A stretch of DNA of 5,662 nt from Candidatus Cloacimonadota bacterium (lineage in GTDB: Bacteria > Cloacimonadota > Cloacimonadia > Cloacimonadales > TCS61): NCBI GenBank assembly GCA_014382915.1, contig JACNIV010000079.1, positions 1 through 5,662 of the forward strand. Direction: 5' to 3'. The translations under genes and the position numbers were made by a program. Of the stretch, positions 1 to 4,948 are shown piece by piece (position 1 is the stretch's first letter; every line of letters starts with the position of its first letter). A model generated the notes under the pieces. The model saw nothing but the letters and a program-made list of their open reading frames with translations, was not told where the DNA came from and did no database searches.

Positions 1-78
1 ATGGGAGTTAAAAGAATCTTCACACCTGGAGCACCTACTAATGAAATCGTTGACTATATTAAATCTATAATTCATTAA
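1..78 (+). CDS. C-terminal end of a cobalamin-binding (methylmalonyl-CoA mutase family) protein, 5' partial
   Basis: Frame 1 is open from the first base and ends in TAA at 76-78, giving 25 residues with the ending GVKRIFTPGAPTNEIVDYI. This pattern (G-V-x-x-I-F-x-P-G-x-P-x-x-E-I-V-x-x-I) is the last strand and helix of the B12-binding domain of methylmalonyl-CoA mutase and related acyl-CoA mutases, where the PG.P turn follows the final beta strand. The family rearranges the carbon skeleton of acyl-CoA esters such as methylmalonyl-CoA to succinyl-CoA in the cytoplasm. The ATG at position 1 is just an internal methionine, because the domain needs about 100 more residues upstream. Whether this is a separate small subunit or the end of a fused large chain cannot be seen. 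Only 21 nt separate it from the next gene, so the two are probably co-transcribed. The exact acyl-CoA substrate is unknown. Confidence 0.8.
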   Translation: MGVKRIFTPGAPTNEIVDYIKSIIH

Positions 79-99
79 AAAAATAGAAAGGAAAAGAAA

Positions 100-954
100 A
101 TGGTAAAAAAATATCAATTAGGTAATTATGAACTTTTTTTTCTCCACGATGGTTCTTTCTGGCTGGATGGAGGAGGATATTTTGGAGTTGTTCCTAAAGT
201 TATCTGGCAAAAATTAATTCAGCCGGATGAATTGAATCGAGTGAAATTGAACATTAATCCTTTACTGGTAAGAACTCTGGATCACAATATTCTTATCGAT
301 CCGGGACAGGGAAATAAATTCACTGAAAAACAGAAACAGATTTTCGGAATAAATTATGAACCTTCATTAGAACAGTCTTTAGCTGAAATTGGCTTAACTC
401 CGGATGATATTGATGTTGTAGTGGCTACTCACCTCCACTTTGACCACGTGGGTGCTTGCACAAAATTTGATGAATCCGGCAATATAGTTCCCACTTTAAA
501 AAACGCAGTTCACTATTTTCAGAAAAATGAATGGGAAGATGCTACTCACCCGAATGAAAGAACCAAAGGAACATACTTCTTGGAGAATTATGTTCCAATA
601 ATGGAAGCAGGACTGGTTAAACTCATCGAAGGCAATAAAGAAGTTATTCCCGGAATTAGTGTCGAAATTACAGGTGGACATACCAAACATCATCAAATAA
701 TTTTTATAAAATCAGAAGGAGAAACAGCGGTTTATTTTGGAGGGATCGTATCAGCAGTTACTCATATCAAAATTCCATACACAATGGGTTTTGACCTCTA
801 TCCTGTGGAAATTATGGAAAAACGTAAGGAGCTTTATCAACGTGCAATAGAAGAAAACTGGTTGGTTTGCCTGGAACACGATCCCATAAATCGGGCTGGA
901 AATATCAAATTCGATGGAAGAAATTATCAGTTTGAGACGAAGGTTACGACGTGA
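100..954 (+). CDS. Metallo-beta-lactamase-fold hydrolase (lactonase/glyoxalase II-like)
   Basis: The 284-residue protein shows the metal-binding HxHxDH signature as THLHFDHVG (H111, H113, D115, H116). A second histidine block, GGHTKHH, lies at 192-198, and a terminal LEHDP segment carries H260. The family hydrolyses esters, lactones or thioesters at a one- or two-zinc site, and the closest relatives by motif are AHL-lactonase/glyoxalase II-like soluble hydrolases. No signal peptide or membrane segment is visible, so it is probably cytoplasmic. Most relatives have an aspartate that bridges the two metals, seven residues before a conserved His. Aligned on H222, that position here is Gly215 (YFGGIVS), so the second metal site may be altered. 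ATG at 100 is preceded by AAAGGAA (87-93). It sits 21 nt after the mutase fragment and 15 nt before the nitroreductase, suggesting one operon. A thioesterase role on acyl-CoA is possible from context only; the substrate is unknown. Confidence 0.88.
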   Translation: MVKKYQLGNYELFFLHDGSFWLDGGGYFGVVPKVIWQKLIQPDELNRVKLNINPLLVRTLDHNILIDPGQGNKFTEKQKQIFGINYEPSLEQSLAEIGLTPDDIDVVVATHLHFDHVGACTKFDESGNIVPTLKNAVHYFQKNEWEDATHPNERTKGTYFLENYVPIMEAGLVKLIEGNKEVIPGISVEITGGHTKHHQIIFIKSEGETAVYFGGIVSAVTHIKIPYTMGFDLYPVEIMEKRKELYQRAIEENWLVCLEHDPINRAGNIKFDGRNYQFETKVTT

Positions 955-969
955 TCATATAGGAGTAAT

Positions 970-1542
970 ATGTCATTTTCAAACGATATTTACGAAATAA
1001 TCAAAACCAGAAGAAGTATTCGTTCATTTAATGATAAAGAAGTCCCCGATGAGTTGTTAGATAAAATTCTTCAAACCGCAATCTGGGCGCCATCAGGTAA
1101 AAATTTCCAAAACTGGTATTTTTATGTTTTGAAAGATGAAAAACTAAAGGAATTTATTAAAATTTACAAAGAATCTTGGGAATATGTAAAACCGACCTTA
1201 GAAGGAAAATTAAAATCAAAAATAATTGAATTAACAGGAAAATTCTTTGGCAATATTGGTAATGCACCTGTTGTGATTTTAGCTTTTTCTGATATAATCC
1301 CCGAAGAAGAACCAATCACTTCGATGGGAAGCGTGTTTCTGGCAATACAAAACCTGCTTCTATTAGCTCATAAAGAAGGTTTGGGAACCTGTGTTCTGGG
1401 TAGAGTTGAACAAAAAGCAGAACAAGTTAAAAAAATGCTTAATATTGAAAACAAAGAATTCTTATGCGGGATCGCTCTTGGTTTTTATAATAGAGAATCA
1501 CCTGCTCCTCCTCGAAGAGAAGGAAGAAGTCATTGGCTATAA
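970..1542 (+). CDS. Nitroreductase-family FMN-dependent oxidoreductase
   Basis: This 190-residue protein has the length and motif order of compact nitroreductase-fold flavoproteins. It has an N-terminal RRSIR (14-18) that contacts FMN phosphate, then APSGKNFQNW (40-49) corresponding to the usual APSgxNxQpW, then GLGTCVLGR (137-145), and a closing LGFYNRESPAPPRR segment (170-183). These enzymes are cytoplasmic dimers that use NAD(P)H to reduce nitro groups, quinones, enones or other acceptors; some members do quite different chemistry, so the acceptor is unknown. There is no ferredoxin-like cysteine cluster. ATG at 970 has AGGAG at 961-965, a short but workable spacing. It follows the MBL-fold gene by 15 nt and probably shares its transcript. 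After its TAA the sequence enters the repeat-filled gap, and I see no convincing terminator with a T-run. It may serve redox balance in an anaerobe, but that is inference. Confidence 0.88.
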   Translation: MSFSNDIYEIIKTRRSIRSFNDKEVPDELLDKILQTAIWAPSGKNFQNWYFYVLKDEKLKEFIKIYKESWEYVKPTLEGKLKSKIIELTGKFFGNIGNAPVVILAFSDIIPEEEPITSMGSVFLAIQNLLLLAHKEGLGTCVLGRVEQKAEQVKKMLNIENKEFLCGIALGFYNRESPAPPRREGRSHWL

Positions 1543-1587
1543 ATTCATTGAGATAAATAGAAAAAAATAGAGAAAAAAAGGGAAACA

Positions 1588-1616
1588 TTGACAAGAAAAG
1601 AGAGTTCTGATGAAAA
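1588..1616 (+). promoter_or_regulatory. Weak promoter candidate upstream of HMG-CoA synthase
   Basis: A perfect TTGACA lies at 1588-1593. With a 17-bp spacer the -10 position would be TGAAAA (1611-1616), which matches TATAAT poorly. A better-looking TATATA at 1628-1633 is too far from TTGACA to pair with it. A promoter here would let the HMG-CoA synthase group be transcribed separately from the nitroreductase operon, which the 179-nt gap makes plausible. The TTGACA overlaps a repeat word, so it may be incidental. Confidence 0.2.
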
Positions 1617-1670
1617 ATTATTTGGCATATATAAAAAAACAACTGAAATTTATTCAACATTTTTCAATTT

Positions 1671-1711
1671 TCAGTCTAAATCAGTTTTATTCAGTTTAAA
1701 TCAATGATAAA
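1671..1711 (+). repeat. Right-end repeat, copy 1 (41 nt, abutting the HMG-CoA synthase SD)
   Basis: The 41 nt are built from 10-bp units of the form (A/T)TCAGTTTAA and end in ATCAATGATAAA directly before AGGAGG. The second copy at 4465-4505 differs at only two positions, which are reciprocal C/T swaps in the first and third units. In both places the repeat stops exactly where a ribosome binding site begins. Confidence 0.85.
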
Positions 1712-1717
1712 AGGAGG
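1712..1717 (+). promoter_or_regulatory. Shine-Dalgarno site that fixes the HMG-CoA synthase start
   Basis: AAGGAGGT (1711-1718) is a full match to the 16S anti-Shine-Dalgarno and lies 4 nt from ATG 1722. An in-frame ATG at 1704 would put this ribosome site inside the coding sequence and lies within the repeat, so 1722 is preferred. Confidence 0.85.
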
Positions 1718-1721
1718 TTTA

Positions 1722-2768
1722 ATGGTTGGAATTATCGGATATGGTTCGTACATTCCCAGATTCCGGATAAAAGCTGAACAGATAGCTCATCAATGGGGAA
1801 AAGATGCCGTAGCTATCAAGCGCGGATTAATGCTTCAGGAAAAATCAGTTCCCGGTTTAGATGAAGATACCATTACCATTTCAGTAGCAGCGGCAAAAAA
1901 TGCTTTGAAACGTTGTAACATCGATCCACAGGAAATCGGTGCACTTTACATTGGTTCGGAATCTCATCCTTATGCGGTGAAACCCTCAGGAACTGTTGTT
2001 GGAGAAGCTCTCGGCATTGTTCCGGATTTTCATACTGCAGATTTAGAATTTGCCTGTAAAGCCGGTTCGGAAGGAATGTTCATTGCTCAAGCCTTAGTCA
2101 AAGCAGGTGAAGTCAAATATGCAATGGCGATCGGAGCGGACACATCTCAAGGTGCTCCAGCTGATGCTTTGGAATTTTCTGCTTCTGCTGGAGGTTCGGC
2201 ATTCATTTTTGGAAAAGATAATATTCTCGCAGAACTGTTATTCACTCACTCTTACACAACTGACACTCCTGATTTCTGGAGAAGAGAAGGTGCATTTTAT
2301 CCTCATCATGGAGGGAGATTCACGGGTGAACCTGCCTATTTCAAACACATCCAGGGAGCTGCAAAAGCTATTTTGAAAAAAAGCGGATACAAATCTTCAG
2401 ATTTCAAATATGCAGTTTTCCACATGCCGAACGGAAAATTTCCTTTAACTGTGGGAAAAATGTTAGGATTTACAAAAGAACAGATGGAGCCAGGTTGGGT
2501 TGTAAATTTAATGGGAAACACATATTCAGGTTCTTCTCCCACAGGTCTTTCCGCAACTCTCGACGTTGCAAAACCCGGTGATCTGATCTTTATGGTTTCC
2601 TTCGGTTCTGGTGCTGGAAGTGATGCTTTCATTTTCAAAGCAACCGATAAAATTACTGATGTTCAGGATAAAGCAGAAAAAGTCCGAGAAATGCTCGCAG
2701 ATAATCCGATTTATCTGGATTACGGTCAGTATGCTAAATTCCGTGAAAAGATCATTATGAACGAGTAG
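1722..2768 (+). CDS. mvaS: Hydroxymethylglutaryl-CoA synthase, archaeal type
   Basis: The enzyme condenses acetyl-CoA with acetoacetyl-CoA to form HMG-CoA. From ATG 1722 it is 348 residues, the usual size of archaeal HMG-CoA synthases and shorter than eukaryotic ones. The thiolase-superfamily catalytic set is visible: Glu80 in [14 protein letters not shown], nucleophile Cys112 in [10 protein letters not shown], and His234 in FHMPNGKFP. The start region [15 protein letters not shown] and the late glycine-rich segment [12 protein letters not shown] are also typical. Many archaeal members have FHQPN where this has FHMPN. An alternative, KAS III of fatty-acid synthesis, fits less well because of the EFACKAG and FHxPNGKFP motifs. 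The start at 1722 rests on AAGGAGGT and on the conserved N-terminus. The thiolase follows after 11 nt, with its SD overlapping this stop codon, the same order as in archaeal thiolase-HMGS-DUF35 operons. The product may feed a mevalonate pathway or link to leucine/isovalerate metabolism via the downstream carboxylase. Confidence 0.93.
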   Translation: MVGIIGYGSYIPRFRIKAEQIAHQWGKDAVAIKRGLMLQEKSVPGLDEDTITISVAAAKNALKRCNIDPQEIGALYIGSESHPYAVKPSGTVVGEALGIVPDFHTADLEFACKAGSEGMFIAQALVKAGEVKYAMAIGADTSQGAPADALEFSASAGGSAFIFGKDNILAELLFTHSYTTDTPDFWRREGAFYPHHGGRFTGEPAYFKHIQGAAKAILKKSGYKSSDFKYAVFHMPNGKFPLTVGKMLGFTKEQMEPGWVVNLMGNTYSGSSPTGLSATLDVAKPGDLIFMVSFGSGAGSDAFIFKATDKITDVQDKAEKVREMLADNPIYLDYGQYAKFREKIIMNE

Positions 2769-2772
2769 GAGG
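2767..2772 (+). promoter_or_regulatory. Shine-Dalgarno site overlapping the HMGS stop, fixing the thiolase start
   Basis: AGGAGG begins within the TAG stop of HMG-CoA synthase and lies 7 nt before ATG 2780. The in-frame TTG at 2774 would be 1 nt from it, too close to be used. The overlap suggests translational coupling of the two partner enzymes. Confidence 0.8.
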
Positions 2773-2779
2773 ATTGAAA

Positions 2780-3928
2780 ATGAGAGATGTTTATGTAATT
2801 GGTTGCGGAATGACAAAATTTGGCGAAATCTGGGAATCTTCTTTCCGGGATTTATTTGTAGAAGCTGGTTTAAAAGCGATAAAAGATGCAGGAGTTGACC
2901 GTCTTGACTCGATGTATGTTGGCACAATGACATCCGGACTTTTTGTAGGACAGGAACACGTTGGAGCTTTGATGGCAGATTATCTGGGAGTTGCTCCAAT
3001 TCCGGCAGTTCGAGTCGAATCTGCATGTTGTTCCGGAGGGATGGCAGTCAGGATGGGATTTCTCGATATTGCTTCAGGAAATTCGGATATCGTGCTTGCC
3101 GGTGGAGTAGAAAAGATGAATGATGGTGCAGATGTTACTTACGCTCTTTCAACTGCTGCAGACCAGGAATATGAATGTTATCATGGAGTTACTTTCCCAG
3201 GACTTTATGCAATGATCGCACGCGCTCATATGAATAAATACGGAACAACAAGAGATCAACTTGCTCAGGTTGCAGTGAAAAATCATTTTAACGGCTCGAT
3301 GAATCCGAATGCTCAATTTCCACGAAAAGTTACACTCGAGCAGGTTAAGAATGCTGTTCTGGTTGCTGATCCTTTAACAGTTCTGGATAGTTCTCCTGTT
3401 TCTGATGGGGGCGCTTGTGTAATATTAGCTTCGGAAGAAGTTGCCAGGAAATTGCAAAAACCTATGATTAAAATTATAGGTACAGGAGTTGCAACAGATT
3501 CTCTGGCTTTAGACCAGCGAGAAGACATTACTGCTTTAAATGCTGTAAAAGTTTCTGCAGAACGTGCCATGAAAATGGCTGGAGTAAAACCTTCCGATAT
3601 TGATCTTGCCGAAGTTCACGATTGCTTTACTATCGCTGAAATCTGTATTTTGGAAGAACTCGGTTTTGCTGAAAGAGGAAAAGGTGGTCTATTCACTGAA
3701 CAAGGTCATACAGCATTAACCGGTAAAATTCCGATCAATACTTCCGGGGGATTGAAATCTAAGGGTCATCCCGTGGGAGCAACGGGTGTAGCTCAAGTTG
3801 TAGAGATTTATGAACAGCTAACAGGAAAATCCGGAGAAAGACAGATCAAGAATGCAAAGATCGGTTTAGCTCAAAACATGGGCGGATCGGGAGCCTCATC
3901 GGTTACTCATATATTTTCACTGATGTAA
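2780..3928 (+). CDS. Acetyl-CoA acetyltransferase (thiolase), archaeal/SCP-x type
   Basis: The enzyme joins two acetyl-CoA to acetoacetyl-CoA, or cleaves it in reverse. The 382 residues carry the nucleophile Cys83 in ESACCSGG, the HDCF motif (His280, Cys282), and His330 in [14 protein letters not shown]. The C-terminal cysteine found in classical bacterial thiolases (CxGGG) is absent; the segment reads AQNMGGSGA. This is characteristic of the archaeal and SCP-x branch, where the HDCF cysteine is thought to take over. A second cysteine (Cys84) stands right after the nucleophile. In archaea this type of thiolase binds HMG-CoA synthase through a DUF35 scaffold and passes acetoacetyl-CoA along a shared CoA site. 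Gene order here matches, except that the DUF35 gene has been separated by a 587-nt insertion-like interval. The start is ATG 2780, chosen by SD spacing over TTG 2774. No terminator is evident after the TAA. Confidence 0.92.
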   Translation: MRDVYVIGCGMTKFGEIWESSFRDLFVEAGLKAIKDAGVDRLDSMYVGTMTSGLFVGQEHVGALMADYLGVAPIPAVRVESACCSGGMAVRMGFLDIASGNSDIVLAGGVEKMNDGADVTYALSTAADQEYECYHGVTFPGLYAMIARAHMNKYGTTRDQLAQVAVKNHFNGSMNPNAQFPRKVTLEQVKNAVLVADPLTVLDSSPVSDGGACVILASEEVARKLQKPMIKIIGTGVATDSLALDQREDITALNAVKVSAERAMKMAGVKPSDIDLAEVHDCFTIAEICILEELGFAERGKGGLFTEQGHTALTGKIPINTSGGLKSKGHPVGATGVAQVVEIYEQLTGKSGERQIKNAKIGLAQNMGGSGASSVTHIFSLM

Positions 3929-3934
3929 ACAGAG

Positions 3935-4002
3935 ATTATTGATGAAAACTGAAACATTGAGGAAAACTGAAAAAATAGAGAAAAACAGAGGAAAACAGAA
4001 AA
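3935..4002 (+). repeat. Left purine-rich repeat flank of element B with phased A-tracts
   Basis: The + strand is almost all purine and breaks into blocks of about 10 nt such as GGAAAACTGA, AAAAACAGAG and GAAAACAGAA. A-tracts start near 3945, 3963, 3970, 3981, 3992 and 3999, roughly one helical turn apart, which predicts intrinsic DNA curvature. The AGAGGAAAA stretch (3987-3995) also acts as the only visible ribosome site for the GxxExxY gene. The 16-mer 3970-3985 and GAAACATTGA at 3951-3960 recur in element A. Positions 3935-3953 are an imperfect inverted repeat of 4484-4502 (15 of 19). Confidence 0.75.
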
Positions 4003-4414
4003 ATGAATAAATATCTTTATAGCGAATTAACAGAAAAAATAATCGGTTTATGTCTCGAAGTTCACAAGTCTCTTGGACCCGGATTTCCTGAAAAAGTATA
4101 TCATAAAGCACTTGAATTAATACTTTTAAAGAATGATTTTGAATATGACTCTGAGAAAGAGTTTAATGTAATGTTTCTTAATAAATTAGTAGGAAAATTC
4201 AGAGTCGATTTCGTTGTAAATAAAAAAGTTATTGTTGAAATAAAAGCAATAACAGGAGATTTCCCAGAAGTATTTAAAGCTCAGGTTATTTCATACTTAA
4301 AGGCTTCTGGGTTGGAAGTAGGGATTCTAGTTAATTTTTGGAAATGATAAACTTAATGTCAAAAGACTTGCCAGATACAAAAATTATCAAAAAGAATTAA
4401 AAAATGAAAAATAG
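4003..4414 (+). pseudogene. GxxExxY-family PD-(D/E)XK nuclease-like protein, frameshifted near its end
   Basis: The reading frame from ATG 4003 gives 114 residues to TGA 4345-4347. The family signature is plain: G27-FP-E30-KV-Y33, then D69 in FRVDF and E79-x-K81 in VIVEIKA, the acidic/lysine core of PD-(D/E)XK nucleases, then FKAQVISYLKASGLEVGILVNF. Relatives continue with NFG and a short basic tail. Skipping one T in the T5 run at 4335-4339 restores exactly that: NFGNDKLNVKRLARYKNYQ and on to TAG 4412-4414, about 136 residues in all. This is therefore a one-base insertion, a homopolymer sequencing error, or, less likely, a programmed shift. The nuclease core is intact, so a truncated protein might still be made. 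G+C over 4021-4320 is about 30% (90 of 300), against about 47% in a 120-nt stretch of HMG-CoA synthase, which suggests foreign origin. Its biochemical role is not established. It separates thiolase from its DUF35 partner. Confidence 0.85.
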
Positions 4415-4515
4415 GATTAATTTAGTCTGTGTGAATCAGTTAACTCAATCTGCATCTATGAACATCAGTTTAAATCAGTTTTATTCAGTCTAAATCAATG
4501 ATAAAGGAGTGATAT
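4415..4515. other. Intergenic right arm of element B
   Basis: These 101 nt hold no gene. They run from the end of the restored GxxExxY frame to the DUF35 start. The first half contains scattered ATCAG/ATCTGC/CTGTGT words; the second half is the 41-nt right-end repeat. The 12-mer GAAAAATAGGAT (4406-4417), spanning the end of the restored frame, recurs at 4933-4944, and TAACTCAATC (4441-4450) recurs at 4909-4918. AAAGGAG at 4503-4509 is the DUF35 ribosome site. Confidence 0.6.
4465..4505 (+). repeat. Right-end repeat, copy 2 (41 nt, abutting the DUF35 SD)
   Basis: This copy is 39 of 41 identical to 1671-1711 and is made of the same 10-bp (A/T)TCAGTTTAA-like units. It ends in ATGATAAA, running straight into GGAG of the DUF35 ribosome site. 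Its end (4484-4502) is the inverted partner of 3935-3953. Confidence 0.85.
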
Positions 4516-4905
4516 ATGCCGTCACCAAGATATAGAAGAGAAATGCCGCAAAGATACAGATTAGAAGCGGGAAAATGTAAAAGTTGTGGAAAGATATTTT
4601 TCCCGCCAAGATTGATCTGCAACAAGTGCGGTTCAGAGGATTTTGAACAGGTAATCTTACCAGAAAAAGGAAAGATCGTTACATTTACGATCATTCGAGT
4701 TGCTCCCACACAATTTGAAGCAGAAGTTCCTTATGCGATTGCAATTGTAGAACTTGAAAATGGAGTGAGGATAACAACTCAAGTAGTCGATTGTGATACT
4801 GAAAAACTTGAAATTGGAAACGACGTCAAACTTGTTTTCAGGAAAGTTCAGAAAGAGGGAAAAACAGGAATTTTACTTTACGGGTATAAAGCTGTTTTAG
4901 CGTGA
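4516..4905 (+). CDS. DUF35 zinc-ribbon/OB-fold protein, scaffold of the thiolase-HMGS complex
   Basis: The 129-residue protein has an N-terminal rubredoxin-like zinc ribbon with Cys21, Cys24, Cys35 and Cys38 (CKSCGK...CNKCGS), and then a beta-rich OB-fold from about residue 50 to the end. This is the DUF35 (Zn-ribbon plus OB-fold) architecture, with the usual YRLEAGKCKSCGKIFFPPR lead-in. In archaea a DUF35 protein bridges acetoacetyl-CoA thiolase and HMG-CoA synthase, and its OB-fold helps form the shared CoA-binding site. Other DUF35 proteins partner different thiolase-like enzymes, so the assignment to this complex rests on the neighbouring thiolase and HMGS genes. ATG 4516 is supported by AAAGGAG (4503-4509). 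The gene is separated from thiolase by element B, yet no residue of the zinc site is lost, so it appears functional. It has no catalytic residues of its own that I can see. Confidence 0.9.
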   Translation: MPSPRYRREMPQRYRLEAGKCKSCGKIFFPPRLICNKCGSEDFEQVILPEKGKIVTFTIIRVAPTQFEAEVPYAIAIVELENGVRITTQVVDCDTEKLEIGNDVKLVFRKVQKEGKTGILLYGYKAVLA

Positions 4906-4911
4906 ATGTAA

Positions 4912-4931
4912 CTCAATCAATCCTGATTGAG
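4912..4931 (+). other. Perfect 8-bp hairpin between DUF35 and carboxyltransferase genes
   Basis: CTCAATCA (4912-4919) pairs fully with TGATTGAG (4924-4931) around a four-base ATCC loop. It starts 7 nt after the DUF35 stop. An A-rich stretch, not a T-run, follows, so it is not a standard intrinsic terminator. It could be an mRNA stability or processing site, a small operator-like palindrome, or a scrap of the local repeat family. Confidence 0.55.
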
Positions 4932-4948
4932 AGAAAAATAGGATAATT

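Larger units (their letters stand above)
1543..1721. repeat. Cargo-less intergenic repeat element A between nitroreductase and HMG-CoA synthase
   Basis: This gap holds no recognisable gene. Its left half is a purine-rich strand with A-tracts at 1561-1567, 1573-1579, 1596-1599, 1613-1617 and 1633-1639. Its right half is T-rich with repeated (A/T)TCAGTTTAA-like 10-bp units. Two words are shared exactly with the left flank of the GxxExxY gene: a 16-mer (1562-1577 = 3970-3985) and GAAACATTGA (1582-1591 = 3951-3960). The right end (1671-1711) matches 4465-4505 at 39 of 41 bases. The outer ends 1544-1562 and 1690-1708 are imperfect inverted repeats, 14 of 19 by eye. A weak A/T hairpin (1642-1651 with 1666-1675, 9 of 10 pairs, 14-nt loop) lies inside and is not followed by a T-run. 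The matches to element B are the strong evidence; the inverted-repeat scores alone are modest in such AT-rich DNA. Confidence 0.7.

Noticed and set aside
1439..1660. Minus-strand open frame over the end of the nitroreductase and element A
   Set aside because: Its phenylalanine-rich content simply reflects the purine-rich + strand repeat; there is no family resemblance.
1704..1706. Earlier ATG for HMG-CoA synthase
   Set aside because: It falls inside the repeat and would bury the perfect Shine-Dalgarno in the coding sequence.
1588..1707. Short TTG-initiated frame of 39 codons in the gap
   Set aside because: It is low-complexity repeat translation without any family motif, and it is not a remnant of GxxExxY.
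2774..2776. TTG start for the thiolase
   Set aside because: It lies 1 nt from the AGGAGG site, whereas ATG 2780 has ideal spacing and begins at the conserved N-terminus.
2526..3026. Long open frame on the minus strand (166 codons) across the HMGS-thiolase junction
   Set aside because: It overlaps two clearly conserved + strand genes, shows no recognisable motif, and is a shadow of their codon pattern.
3941..4000. Possible CRISPR-like array because of regular short units
   Set aside because: The 10-nt units are degenerate and contiguous, with no unique spacers and no cas gene.
4498..4512. Four-codon leader ORF before DUF35 (ATG at 4498)
   Set aside because: It is created by the repeat end ATGATAAA plus the ribosome site; there is no sign of attenuation logic.
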